A stretch of DNA of 64,000 nt from JAAZAI01 sp050942875 (GTDB lineage: Bacteria > Verrucomicrobiota > Kiritimatiellia > RFP12 > UBA3636), in contig JBMNOD010000008.1 of the NCBI GenBank assembly GCA_050942875.1, positions 1-64,000 of the forward strand, in the 5' to 3' direction. Below the pieces are notes generated by a model. The model did not search any database and was not told the DNA's origin. It saw nothing but the letters and a program-made list of their open reading frames with translations. The position numbers and the translations under genes were made by a program. Below are positions 7,766 through 15,829 of the stretch, piece after piece; the stretch's first letter is position 1, and every line of letters begins with the position of its first letter.

Positions 7766-9664
7766 TCACCGGCGCTTCCTGAGGACGCCTCGGGCAATGC
7801 CGAAGCAGGCGACGGCGAGGGGGACGATCACGATGTTGAGGACTTTGAGGCGCAAGCCGAGGCTTTCGATGTCGCGGTACAGGTTCTTGCGCACCTCCTT
7901 GAGCTGGCGGCGCGTCTGCGTCTGCGTCTTGCGGAAGCGGGCGAGCTCCTCTTGCTGTTCCTTGGAGAGGATGAGCCGGTCGGAGCCTTCCCGCTGGCGC
8001 TGGAGCTCGGCGAGGCGCGTTTCCGTTTCGCGGAGGGCGGCCTCGAGACGCTCCTCTTCGGCCTGCCACTGCTTGACCGCTTTCACTTCGAGCTCGTCCA
8101 CCTTCGTGAACGGGCGGTTGAACTGGCCGCGGGAGCGCAGGCCGATGAGCTCTTCGCGCCCGGCGAGCTGTTCAACGGTTCCGCTGAAGAGCGAGAGGTT
8201 CTCGTTGATGGGCTGCGGGATGGGGCCGAAGAAGGTGTTGACCATCTGCACGCAGAAGGAGTCGTGGAGGAAGTCGGCGTCCGCGAACACGACGACGGTG
8301 CCGTCGCCGGACTGGAGCCGGGCGGGGACGGCGTTGGTGCCGTCGTCGGCGATGCCGTTGGGGAACGCGGTCTTGAACGTGCCTTGCAGGCGGGCGGCGA
8401 GCACGCGCTGGACGCCGTCGGGCGCGAGCTGGCGCTTGATGCCGTCGATGCCCATCTGAAGGCTGGCGGCGTCCACGAGGCAGGCGTCCGCCTCAGACGT
8501 GGTGATCAGCGGCGTGAAGGCGACGCCGTCGACCGGGCGCGCTTCGAGCGCGCCGGCGAAGGGGAGCATGACGAGGGAGAGCGGCGAGGTGACGAGGTCG
8601 TCGCGCGAGAGGTTCTTGGGGTCGAGCGTGAGGAACACGGGGTTTTCCTCCACGCCGCCGCGTCCGTCGTTGAGCTTCGTCGCGGAGGCGAGGTCGGCGA
8701 CGACCATCGACGTGTCGAAGTCGACGCCCCAGGCGTCGAAGAGCGGGCCGAGCGTCGAGGCGCCGGGGCCGCCGCCCATCTGCATGGCCATGGGGTTTTG
8801 CTCCATCGTCGTGCGCAGGTCGATGAGATTGAACGGATCGACGAGGGCGACGAGGCGGCCGCCGCGGAGGACGAACTGGTCGAGGGCGAGCAGCGTCTTC
8901 TCGGAGAGGTTCTTCGGGTGGACGACGACGAGCGTCTTGATGTCCGGGTCGATGGATTCGGCGTCGGGGTCGATTTCGCGCAGCGTGTAGTTGGCGCGCA
9001 GGTCGACGAAGGCGGCCCAGCCGCGGTCTTGCTGCTGGCGGCGCTGCATCATCATCATGGGGTTCTGCGGGGCGCCGAGCACGGGCAGGGGGCTGAGGAC
9101 GCCGACGACGGGCTTCTCGGGCCAGGCGACGCGCGCGACGAGGCGGGTGATGTCGTATTCCAGCGTCTGCTCGAAGCGCGGGCTGAAGCCGGGGAGGGTG
9201 GCCTCGGCATCGCCGCAGACGGCGACGAGGCCGAAATAGACCGCTTCGCCAAACGGGTTGACCTGCTGGGGTTCGATCGCGTAGCGGTGCGCCCATTCCT
9301 CGGCGTCGCTGTCGGGCTTCGGGTCGTATTGCTCGAGGTGGATGCGGCCCTTGCCGGCGATTTCGTATTCGCGCAGGAGGTCGCGGACCTGATGGGCGTA
9401 CGTCTTGAGCCCCATCGGCATGTCCCGGGCGCTTTCGCTGAAGAAGAGCTTCAGCGTGACGTCGTTTTCGAGCCGGCCCAGAAGCTGGCGGGAGCCCCTG
9501 GAGAGGGTGAAGAGCTTGTGCTCGGTGAGGTCGAGGCGAAGGCGCAGGTTGCCGGCGATCACGACGATCGCGCCGATGATGACGAGCAGGACGGCGAGCC
9601 CTGCGACGCCGGCGCCGAGGCGCCTGCGGGTCTTGGCGGGTGTGGAAGTGTTCAAATCAGACAT
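7766..9664 (-). CDS. GldG-like ABC transporter auxiliary protein
   Basis: 632 residues. A membrane helix at about residues 18-43 is followed by a large extracytoplasmic domain of the ABC_transp_aux/GldG family, with 'KLFTLSRGSRQLLGRL' near residue 55, 'LREYEIAGKGRIHLEQYDP' near 105 and a receptor-like alpha/beta core ('PVVGVLSPLPVLG'). A coiled coil occupies about 520-600 and a C-terminal membrane helix about 605-625. The Met at 9664 follows a GAGAGGAG site; the open frame continues upstream only into gldF on another frame. With GldA and GldF it forms an ABC complex needed for gliding in Bacteroidetes; in non-gliding bacteria its role is not known. Confidence 0.85.
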   Translation of the reverse strand: MSDLNTSTPAKTRRRLGAGVAGLAVLLVIIGAIVVIAGNLRLRLDLTEHKLFTLSRGSRQLLGRLENDVTLKLFFSESARDMPMGLKTYAHQVRDLLREYEIAGKGRIHLEQYDPKPDSDAEEWAHRYAIEPQQVNPFGEAVYFGLVAVCGDAEATLPGFSPRFEQTLEYDITRLVARVAWPEKPVVGVLSPLPVLGAPQNPMMMMQRRQQQDRGWAAFVDLRANYTLREIDPDAESIDPDIKTLVVVHPKNLSEKTLLALDQFVLRGGRLVALVDPFNLIDLRTTMEQNPMAMQMGGGPGASTLGPLFDAWGVDFDTSMVVADLASATKLNDGRGGVEENPVFLTLDPKNLSRDDLVTSPLSLVMLPFAGALEARPVDGVAFTPLITTSEADACLVDAASLQMGIDGIKRQLAPDGVQRVLAARLQGTFKTAFPNGIADDGTNAVPARLQSGDGTVVVFADADFLHDSFCVQMVNTFFGPIPQPINENLSLFSGTVEQLAGREELIGLRSRGQFNRPFTKVDELEVKAVKQWQAEEERLEAALRETETRLAELQRQREGSDRLILSKEQQEELARFRKTQTQTRRQLKEVRKNLYRDIESLGLRLKVLNIVIVPLAVACFGIARGVLRKRR

Positions 9665-9687
9665 GGTGGAATGCTCCTCTCTTGGGT

Positions 9688-10434
9688 CTAGGACGCTTTG
9701 CGGCTGTCGGTCACCACATGTGCGGCGGCGAGCATGAAGACGATCACGCCGACGTAGTAGGCGACGTCCTTGAGGTCGATGACGCCGCGACGCATGGAAT
9801 CGAAGTGCTGGATGAGGCTGCACGAGGCGAGGGCGTCGACGATCCCGGCGGGGACGCCCCAGTTGGAGACGGCGTTGATGAACGGGTCGAAGCCGATGAT
9901 CATCAGTGCGAAGCAGATGGCCAGCGCGGCGACGAAGGCGACGACCTGGCTTCGCGAGAGCGCCGAGGCGAAGACGCCGATCGCCACGCAGGCGCCGGCG
10001 AGCAGCAGCGAGCCGATGTAGCCGGCGACGATGGCGCCGATGTCGGGGGAGCCCAGCCAGAGCGTGGTGAACACGATCGGGAGGGTCAGGGCCAGCGCGA
10101 TGGCGATGAACGCCCAGGCGGCGAGGAATTTCGCGACGAGGACCTCGGCGAGGGTGACGGGCAGCGTGAGCAGCAGCTCGATCGTGCCGGTGCGCCGCTC
10201 CTCCGCCCACGAGCCCATCGTGGCGGCGGGGACGAGCAGCAGGTACACCCACGGGTGCCAGAGGAAGAAGGGCGAGAGATCCGCCTGGCGGCGTTCGTAG
10301 AACATCGTGACGGCGAACGTCAGGAAGCCCGTCAACGCCAGGAAGGCCACGAGGAAGACGTAGGCGACTGGCGAATTGAAATAGACTTTGAACTCGCGCC
10401 GGAAAATGGCGCGGATGGCGCGGAATCTAGGCAT
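9688..10434 (-). CDS. GldF-like ABC-2 type permease
   Basis: 248 residues with six hydrophobic segments (about 20-45, 58-78, 105-130, 138-165, 172-195, 222-243), the usual layout of ABC-2 membrane proteins. The segment 'GSWAEERRTGTIELLLTLPV' near residue 75 is the characteristic cytoplasmic E-x-x-x-G-T motif region. The product forms the channel for the GldA ATPase. It overlaps the gldA end by 8 bases, so the two are translationally coupled, and it ends 23 bases before the gldG start. Confidence 0.88.
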   Translation of the reverse strand: MPRFRAIRAIFRREFKVYFNSPVAYVFLVAFLALTGFLTFAVTMFYERRQADLSPFFLWHPWVYLLLVPAATMGSWAEERRTGTIELLLTLPVTLAEVLVAKFLAAWAFIAIALALTLPIVFTTLWLGSPDIGAIVAGYIGSLLLAGACVAIGVFASALSRSQVVAFVAALAICFALMIIGFDPFINAVSNWGVPAGIVDALASCSLIQHFDSMRRGVIDLKDVAYYVGVIVFMLAAAHVVTDSRKAS

Positions 10435-11164
10435 GGCTTGAAACCTCCTCCTCCGTCAGGGTCAGGTTGCGGAAGACGACGTCGAGCCGCCCTTGCGGAT
10501 CCTTGGCGCGGAGCTCGGCGGGCGATCCGTTCGCGACGATGCGGCCGTCGGCGATGATCAGCGCGCGCGTGCAGACGGCGTCGACCTCTTCGAGAATGTG
10601 GGTGGAAACGATGATGGCCTTGTCGGCCGCCATTTCCTTGATCATCTGGCGGACGACGTATTTCTGGTTCGGATCGAGGCCGTCGGTCGGCTCGTCCATG
10701 ATGAGCACCGGCGGGTCGTGCAGGATCGCCTGGGCGAAGCACGTGCGCTGGCGGTAGCCCTTGGAGAGGGTCTCGATCGTTTGCTTCCGGACCGTTTCCA
10801 GGCGGCTTTTTTCGATGGTCTCCTCGACCTTCGAGGTGAGCTCCTTGCCTTCGAAGCCGCGCACGCGCCCAATGAAAGTGAGAAATTCTGTCACAGTCAT
10901 CATGTGGTAGCTGGGCGCGTTTTCGGGCAGGTAGCCGATGCACCGTTTGGCTTCGACGGGCGCGGTGGCGATGTCGTGGCCGCAAACGGCGACGGTGCCT
11001 GCGGTGGGTGGAATGAATCCGGTGATCATACGCATGGTGGTGGACTTTCCGGCTCCGTTAGGCCCCAGAAAGCCAAGGACTTCGCCCTTTTCGACCTCGA
11101 AGGACATTCCTTTGACGGCCTGCAGCGGACCGAAGTTCTTTTTCAAATTGCTTACGGTTAGCAT
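10427..11164 (-). CDS. GldA-like ABC transporter ATPase
   Basis: 245 residues, a single nucleotide-binding domain. Walker A GPNGAGKST is at residues 34-42, the signature LSKGYRQR at 133-140 and Walker B VLIMDEP at 153-159, followed by the switch histidine in 'IVSTHILEEV'. The variant signature (LSKGY) is typical of the ABC-2 exporter/Gld class. First gene of the operon; a GAGGAG site lies before the ATG. Upstream is a long hairpin-rich leader (11191-11465). Confidence 0.92.
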   Translation of the reverse strand: MLTVSNLKKNFGPLQAVKGMSFEVEKGEVLGFLGPNGAGKSTTMRMITGFIPPTAGTVAVCGHDIATAPVEAKRCIGYLPENAPSYHMMTVTEFLTFIGRVRGFEGKELTSKVEETIEKSRLETVRKQTIETLSKGYRQRTCFAQAILHDPPVLIMDEPTDGLDPNQKYVVRQMIKEMAADKAIIVSTHILEEVDAVCTRALIIADGRIVANGSPAELRAKDPQGRLDVVFRNLTLTEEEVSSHA

Positions 11165-11190
11165 GCTTTCTCCTCAGATTTACGGTTCAT

Positions 11191-11465
11191 AAAAACACCA
11201 CCCGCGTGCTGGTGCCGCAGGGGGGGTGTCCCAGTTCGGACTGTGCCAAAAGAAGGCACAACAGTAGGTAAGCAGGATGTGTGCCACGCTCCAGCGTAAC
11301 GGCTTCGGGTCCGCCCGTTGTGAACCGTGCCGCTGGGGACTGCGGCCCCTGCGGGCGAATGGGCGCAAGCTCGCTGCTGAGCAGCGCGAGTGCAGCCCAT
11401 CGGCTTGTCTTGCTTTTCCTCCTCTCTTTTCAAGCCCCGGCCTTCGGCTTGCCTCGCACTCCCCA
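11191..11465. ncRNA. Hairpin-rich region, candidate structured RNA or gldA leader
   Basis: No gene fits here, yet the stretch is packed with inverted repeats: CAGT/ACTG (11232-11243), TGTGCC/GGCACA (11242-11260), ACGC/GCGT (11286-11297), AACGG/CCGTT (11298-11319), CCGCTGGGG/CCCCTGCGG (11330-11354), a 42-base hairpin from ATGGGC (11359) to GCCCAT (11400), and CAAGCC/GGCTTG (11431-11451). G-rich 11220-11228 can pair with C-rich 11457-11464 and close the whole domain. On the minus strand it ends in CACCA, nine bases, TGGTG and TTTTT (11214-11191), a weak terminator just before gldA. It does not match RNase P, tmRNA, SRP or 6S RNA as I know them. Orientation is uncertain. Confidence 0.4.
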
Positions 11466-11621
11466 GGGTGAAACATCAGATTGAATCGCCTGTTTTCCGA
11501 TGTTTGAAAAAAAGATCTGTTTTTTTTGAAACGGTTTTGGTAAAGTCTTGTGCCTAAAGCGACGGCAGTGTCGTTTCAACCTCCATTCCACAACCCTTAA
11601 ACAAATTCAACACAACAACAC

Positions 11622-12914
11622 ATGAAGAAACACGACTTGGTCAAGGCTTCGTTGGTCTTTCTTTTCGGGGTCGGCTCCTCTTTTGGCGCGGGCTTCGGTC
11701 TTTATCAGGGGTCGGCGGCTGGAAACGCCGATTCGACCTACGGCACGGCGAAGGGTGGCGAGCCTGGCTCGATGTACCTGAACCCGGCCGCTGTCACCAC
11801 GGTTCCGGGAACTCAGCTTCAGCTTGGCGTCATTACGGTCGCTCCTGGGATCACGTACGAGGGACACAGCGCCTACACGGGCGAGAGGCTGAGTCAGGAT
11901 GCCGACGACAAGCTCTGGCCCATTCCCCATCTTTACGTGACGCACCAGCTCAACGACGAGTGGTGGATTGGCCTGGGCGCTTACACGCGCTTTGGTCTTG
12001 GCGCCAAGTACGACGAGGACTGGTTCGGGCGCTACAACATTTACGACGTCTCCATTACGTCTTTCAATGTCGGCCCGATGGTTGCGTGGAAGGCGGCCGA
12101 CTGGATCTCCCTTTCCGCAGGCCTTTCGGTTCAGTACATGGACATCACCCTCAAGCAGAAGATCGACGCTGCGGGTCTTGGCGGCCTGCGCAAGCCCAAC
12201 GATCCCGCCTATTCCCCGCTTGACGTTGATCAGAATCTCAATGCGGACGATGTCGGCTTCGGCTTCGATCTGGGCATTGCGCTCAAACCGGTTGACAAGG
12301 TGAACATCGGCATCGGCTACCACAGCCGGATCGAGCAAGACGTCGAGGGCCGCGGCAAGTATCGGAAGCCCGCGCCCATTGCCGCGGCTGCGCCGACGTT
12401 CTTCAACGACACGGATGTTTTCAGCACGGTCACCTTGCCTGACATCGTCATGTCCGCGATCACCTACGATCTGACCGACAAGCTCACCATCGGCCTTGGC
12501 CTGACCTACACCGCTTGGCACACGTACGACGAGCTGCGCATCAATTTCGACGAACTCCACGCCGTTGGCGCCAAGTCGAAGGCTTCCGAGAAGGACTGGA
12601 GCGATGCGTTCCGCTACACGGCGGGCATGACGTACCAGCTTGACGACGCCATCACGCTGCGCGCTTCGTACACGTTCGACGAGTCGCCGATGAACGAGCG
12701 GTGCCTCGACTACATCGTCCCGGGATCGGATCGCCACATCATGGCGGTCGGCGCGGGCTACTCGATGGAGGACTGGGTGTTCGACGTCTTCTACTTCTAC
12801 GAGATCGTCGAAGACCAGGAGATTGCCGCGAACGTCCCCGCCGGCGTGCATCCTTCCGAGGCCGTCGACGGCTTCGCCCACAGCCTGGGCTTCTCGGTCA
12901 CGCGCAAGTTCTAG
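11622..12914 (+). CDS. FadL/OmpP1-type outer-membrane transport protein
   Basis: 430 residues. A signal peptide (about 1-22) is followed by the FadL-type N-terminal region with the 'GSAAGNADSTYGTAKGGEPGSMYLNPAA' segment (about 30-58), which corresponds to the family's N-A-G-x-A-x-A/G...NPA hatch motif. The rest alternates aromatic and polar residues in many beta strands and ends in 'LGFSVTRKF' with a terminal Phe, the usual outer-membrane barrel assembly signal. FadL proteins let hydrophobic compounds such as fatty acids or aromatics diffuse inward. No clear Shine-Dalgarno site precedes the ATG. The gene stands alone between the structured region and the TetR gene. Confidence 0.88.
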   Translation: MKKHDLVKASLVFLFGVGSSFGAGFGLYQGSAAGNADSTYGTAKGGEPGSMYLNPAAVTTVPGTQLQLGVITVAPGITYEGHSAYTGERLSQDADDKLWPIPHLYVTHQLNDEWWIGLGAYTRFGLGAKYDEDWFGRYNIYDVSITSFNVGPMVAWKAADWISLSAGLSVQYMDITLKQKIDAAGLGGLRKPNDPAYSPLDVDQNLNADDVGFGFDLGIALKPVDKVNIGIGYHSRIEQDVEGRGKYRKPAPIAAAAPTFFNDTDVFSTVTLPDIVMSAITYDLTDKLTIGLGLTYTAWHTYDELRINFDELHAVGAKSKASEKDWSDAFRYTAGMTYQLDDAITLRASYTFDESPMNERCLDYIVPGSDRHIMAVGAGYSMEDWVFDVFYFYEIVEDQEIAANVPAGVHPSEAVDGFAHSLGFSVTRKF

Positions 12915-12920
12915 GCTTTG

Positions 12921-13027
12921 CAAAGGACGGGGGAGCCCCCGAACCCCCGGCGGGGCAAAGGACGGGGGAGCCCCCGAACCCCCCGGCGGGGCAAAGGACG
13001 GGAGGAGCCCCCGAACCCCCGGCGGGG
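12921..13027. repeat. Three tandem copies of a 35-36 base GC-rich unit
   Basis: Copies at 12921-12955, 12956-12991 and 12992-13027, differing by single-base length changes in the C and G runs. Each unit begins CAAAGGACGGG and holds a GGGGG-AG-CCCCC palindrome, so each can form a hairpin. They start 6 bases after the fadL stop. Confidence 0.9.
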
Positions 13028-13032
13028 CGGCC

Positions 13033-13077
13033 AAAGTCCAAAGTCCAAGGTCTGCCGCAGGGCGGGCTTTGGACTTT
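13033..13077. terminator. Hairpin between fadL-type gene and tetR, likely bidirectional terminator
   Basis: AAAGTCCAAAG (13033-13043) and CTTTGGACTTT (13067-13077) form an 11-bp perfect stem round a 23-base loop, followed by T-rich sequence on the plus strand. It lies between two convergent genes. Confidence 0.6.
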
Positions 13078-13086
13078 TGCTTCGGG

Positions 13087-13746
13087 CTAGAAGAGCGTGT
13101 TGCGCTTGAAGGAGAGGCGCGAGGTGATGTTGGACATGATCTGCCTGCGCATCATTTGGATCCATCGGTTGCGGGGGATGGACTGGCATATGACGACCTT
13201 GTCCCAGGGGGGATCGCGATTCAAGAAGCAGGTGCATTGCCCCAGATATGAAACAAACACGCACTGCAACTCCTCTTCGGGGGCGTCAGGCATCGCCATG
13301 TGGATGAGATTGCGGAAGGCGTTGATGACGGGATGGGAGTACTCGGCGAAAAGATCGTTGCAATATTGCGTGGGCATGCTGCGCTCGCGCGCGACGAGCT
13401 GCCGTACAATTGAGAACTCGGGCTCCTCCTTGAGGAAGAGCGTCAGCATGAATGTGACCCAGGCGTCCAAGGCGGCCTCCCATGTCTTTTGGTCGACGAC
13501 GGTCGAGGCGAGTCCGGTCATGGGCTTGCCAACCTTCTCGAAGGCTTCTTGGAAGATCGTTTCGTAGAGCGCGGCTTTCGAGCGAAAGTAGTAGTTGACC
13601 GAGGCGCCGTTGACCCTGGCCTTTTTCGAGATCATGCGGATGGTTGTGTCGCGGAACCCGTTCTTGGCGAATAGTTCGCGTGCGGCGTCGAGAATCTGCC
13701 AGTAGGTCGGCAGAGTCTTTTCCTCCTCTCGGTTGCTAGATGCCAT
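13087..13746 (-). CDS. TetR-family transcriptional regulator
   Basis: 219 residues from the chosen start. The N-terminal helix-turn-helix is typical of the family: 'ILDAARELFAKNGFRDTTIRMISKKARVNGASVNYYFRSKAALYETIF' at about residues 17-64. The C-terminal domain, about 100-210, resembles the CecR/DUF1956 ligand-binding type ('EFSIVRQLVARERSMPT...'). The ATG at 13746 is preceded by AGGAGG with six bases between; an ATG 13 codons earlier has none. It is transcribed toward the FadL-type gene and away from the intergenic region before hisF. It may control the porin or itself; no operator is evident. Confidence 0.88.
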   Translation of the reverse strand: MASSNREEEKTLPTYWQILDAARELFAKNGFRDTTIRMISKKARVNGASVNYYFRSKAALYETIFQEAFEKVGKPMTGLASTVVDQKTWEAALDAWVTFMLTLFLKEEPEFSIVRQLVARERSMPTQYCNDLFAEYSHPVINAFRNLIHMAMPDAPEEELQCVFVSYLGQCTCFLNRDPPWDKVVICQSIPRNRWIQMMRRQIMSNITSRLSFKRNTLF

Positions 13747-13827
13747 GGTGAACCTCCTGCAATTTGATGCCGTCCGCAATGTCAAGCTGGACGGGCGATA
13801 AAAAATCCTTTTCTGTTCAAGGCACTG

Positions 13828-13856
13828 TTGTTAGTGTGACAAAAAGCGAGTAGAAT
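13828..13856 (+). promoter_or_regulatory. Promoter-like sequence facing an empty stretch
   Basis: TTGTTA (13828-13833) and TAGAAT (13851-13856) are separated by 17 bases. On the plus strand it would read into the 13878-13908 hairpin and then antisense to hisF; no plus-strand gene follows. It may be spurious or make a short RNA. Confidence 0.3.
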
Positions 13857-13877
13857 AGTCAAGCACGGATTTTAATG

Positions 13878-13908
13878 GGCGTGTGGCCAAAATCGCCTGC
13901 CACACGCC
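13878..13908. terminator. Perfect 10-bp hairpin after hisF
   Basis: GGCGTGTGGC (13878-13887) pairs with GCCACACGCC (13899-13908) across an 11-base loop. It lies 19 bases beyond the hisF stop. The following minus-strand sequence is only moderately T-rich, so termination is likely but not certain. Confidence 0.55.
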
Positions 13909-13927
13909 AGGGGGCGGGAACCAGTGT

Positions 13928-14695
13928 TCAGGGTTCAGGAATTGACGCGTCGTGAGTTTTAAGGAAGGTCTTGAGCTCCTGGATGTCGATGATTTTGAAG
14001 TGGAAGACAGATGCCGCAAGCAGGATCGTGGCGCCGGCCTGCACGGCTTCGAGGAAGTGCTCCAGCGCGCCCGCGCCGCCGGAGGCCACGATCTCCGCCG
14101 TGGTCGCGGCGCGCATCTGGCGGATCAGCGGCAGGTCGTAGCCTGTCTTTGCGCCGTCGGTGCTCTTGCTCGTCGGCAGGATCGTCTTCACGCCAAAGCC
14201 ATCCACTCGCTTCGCCCAGTCGATGGCATCGACGCCCGTCGCCGTGCGTCCGCCGTCGATCCACACTTCGTAGCCGGAGGGCATGGCCGTGTTGCGAGCC
14301 ACGTCGATGGCGACCGTGACCTTGTCCGCGCCGAAGGTCTTCACCATTTCTGCGATCAGTTCCGGCTTGCGGAAGACGGCGCTGCTTGTGGAGACCTTGT
14401 CTGCGCCGGCCTCAAGGACGCTTGCCGCCGAAGCGACATCGACGATGCCGCCGCCAACGGTGAACGGGATGGTCGTGGCTTCGGCCACGCGCCGGACGAC
14501 GTCAAGCATCGTGGCGCGATTTTCGACTGTGGCCGTGATGTCGAGCAAGGCCAGCTCGTCTGCGCCGGCCTTGCAGTAGGCGAGGGCGCATTCGACGGGG
14601 TCGCCGGCGTCGCGGATGTCGGTGAAGTTGACGCCTTTGACGACGCGGCCGTCGCGCATGTCGAGACAGGGCATGATTTTGATTGGCGCATCCAT
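13928..14695 (-). CDS. hisF: HisF-like imidazole glycerol phosphate synthase cyclase subunit
   Basis: 255 residues, normal length for the (beta/alpha)8 cyclase that turns PRFAR and ammonia into IGP and AICAR in histidine synthesis. The two catalytic aspartates are present: Asp12 in 'IMPCLDMRDGRVVKG' and Asp131 in 'VTVAIDV'. Phosphate-binding glycine regions 'TVGGGI' (79-84) and 'VASGGAGALEHF' are intact. Some motifs depart from the usual: 'DELALLDITATVENR' for the family's DELVFLDITAS, and 'PTSKSTDGAKTGYD'. No hisH or other his gene is nearby; the only companion is a 30-codon ORF 21 bases upstream. A HisF paralogue with another role cannot be excluded. Confidence 0.85.
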   Translation of the reverse strand: MDAPIKIMPCLDMRDGRVVKGVNFTDIRDAGDPVECALAYCKAGADELALLDITATVENRATMLDVVRRVAEATTIPFTVGGGIVDVASAASVLEAGADKVSTSSAVFRKPELIAEMVKTFGADKVTVAIDVARNTAMPSGYEVWIDGGRTATGVDAIDWAKRVDGFGVKTILPTSKSTDGAKTGYDLPLIRQMRAATTAEIVASGGAGALEHFLEAVQAGATILLAASVFHFKIIDIQELKTFLKTHDASIPEP

Positions 14696-14716
14696 GTGAA
14701 TTCTTTCTGATGATGA

Positions 14717-14809
14717 TCATGTTTCAGTCTGAATCTTGCAGACGAACGGCTTGTCATTGGGCAAGTCCTTCGCGCCTGCTTGATTGAATTCGACAGTTTT
14801 CTGTGCCAT
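14717..14809 (-). pseudogene. 30-codon ORF before hisF, possible remnant of a GIY-YIG-type gene
   Basis: ATG at 14809 follows AGGAAG with a good spacing, and the ORF stops 21 bases before hisF. The 30 residues start 'MAQKTVEFNQAG' and contain 'LPNDKPFV'. From memory, small GIY-YIG-domain proteins begin with a very similar stretch (M-x-K-T-x-x-F-N-x-x-G-x-x-x-LPNDKP-V), so this may be the severed N-terminus of such a gene, or a leader ORF coupled to hisF. The catalytic part is absent. Certain: the ORF and its ribosome site; uncertain: the family link. Confidence 0.45.
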
Positions 14810-15061
14810 GGTCTTCCTCGTTTTTCCTTAAGAATTTTGTCAGTACGCATTTCAATGGTGTTAGCCCATCAACACAAAAACAAGTTTACGGATTTCCCTG
14901 TATGGTTGTCAAGGAATCCCTAGACAACGTTACTCGATGGGACAAGACAAGGTCAGCGCTGTGAAAAGCCATGGGAGCCTTCCTTTTTGGGCATGGAAAA
15001 TGCTAATCCACAAATCCAAACTTGTTTTGAGGGGGAAAATTTCGGAAAAAGGAACGTCATG
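14810..15061. other. Intergenic region with an inverted repeat
   Basis: The divergent space between the hisF unit and the plus-strand secreted protein. GTTGTC (14905-14910) and GACAAC (14923-14928) form an inverted repeat with 12 bases between, a possible operator. No ORF with a ribosome site is present. Confidence 0.4.
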
Positions 15062-15829
15062 ATGAAAATCCATGTTGGGAACGGGGCGACGATCGCTTTG
15101 TCGGTCGTCTTGGTTTTTTTTTGTACAACGGCGCCGGGCTTGCCTGTCGAATACCAGATCATCCCCGACATGACGAGTCCCACAAACCAGGGGTGGGCCT
15201 ACATTGGCGAGATGCCGCAGACGAAGAGCGAGTTCCTCACGAAGGATTTTCTCCAATTGGAGAGCCGGAACAAGACTGCGCTCGGGCCGATTTACTTGAA
15301 CAAGGGCATTTCGCCTGATCTGACCTATTACCATCCGTTCGAGGTGCGGATTGTGTTCAAAATCGTCGATTGCCAGGTTCCGTCGCCCGACGTCCCCTTG
15401 ATGGCCGTTCTGGTCAACAATGGATCCGTCAAGGACTACGTGTCCCGGGGGCGTTCCTTCGTGGTTGGCATGTCGCGTGTCGGCGGCAAGACGAAAATCG
15501 GCTTCGTCAATACCGACAACGTCTTCTTCGGCACGACGCATCTGTCGTCGAATCCCGGTTTCATCGAGCTTGTCGTTAAAAAGGACTCGGGATCGACGGC
15601 GCCGGTGAAGCTGATCGTGGACGGAAAGCCGACGAACGTCCAGGTTCCGCCCGATTCGCCGGCGTTCGAACTGTCGGGGAGCGCTGCCAACCAGCAGTTG
15701 CGTTTTGGGTTCATGCACCTGCGGGGATGCCTCGGCACCATCCAGGTGGTGGGATGCACGGGCGCGGGCGACAAGACTGGGGTAGCCACGTGCACGGCGC
15801 CGGCGATTCGGCGGCCGGAGGCCCCTTAG
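15062..15829 (+). CDS. Secreted protein, member of a local paralogous pair
   Basis: 255 residues from the chosen ATG (AAGGA eight bases upstream; an adjacent ATG at 15059 is equally possible). Residues 1-27 are a signal peptide. The mature protein is rich in beta-strand-forming residues and shares many blocks with the product of 16311-17132: 'EYQ..PD.TSP..QGW.YIGE', 'LFKI..CQVPSPD.PL', 'GFVNT..VFFG', 'QLRFGFM..R...G.IQVVGCT'. The alternation and length suggest a LamG-like jelly-roll fold, but I do not recognise the family. It is probably periplasmic or surface-exposed. Neighbours are glycan-degrading proteins, so glycan binding is a guess. Confidence 0.75.
   Translation: MKIHVGNGATIALSVVLVFFCTTAPGLPVEYQIIPDMTSPTNQGWAYIGEMPQTKSEFLTKDFLQLESRNKTALGPIYLNKGISPDLTYYHPFEVRIVFKIVDCQVPSPDVPLMAVLVNNGSVKDYVSRGRSFVVGMSRVGGKTKIGFVNTDNVFFGTTHLSSNPGFIELVVKKDSGSTAPVKLIVDGKPTNVQVPPDSPAFELSGSAANQQLRFGFMHLRGCLGTIQVVGCTGAGDKTGVATCTAPAIRRPEAP

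Noticed and set aside
11158..11433. A 91-codon minus-strand ORF across the hairpin region
   Set aside because: Composition follows the palindromes, no ribosome site, and it ends by overlapping the gldA ribosome site and start. More likely non-coding.
11191..11465. RNase P RNA, tmRNA, SRP RNA, 6S RNA or cobalamin riboswitch
   Set aside because: None of the conserved sequences I know for these (for example GAGGAAAGTCCG, GCCACTG, GGTCCGGAAGGAAGC) occurs on either strand. Called only as unassigned structure.
12921..13027. CRISPR array
   Set aside because: The units follow one another without spacers, and no cas gene is near.
14987..15061. Longer N-terminus for the 15062 protein
   Set aside because: It would bury the signal peptide behind 25 polar residues and has no ribosome site, while AAGGA lies just before 15059/15062.
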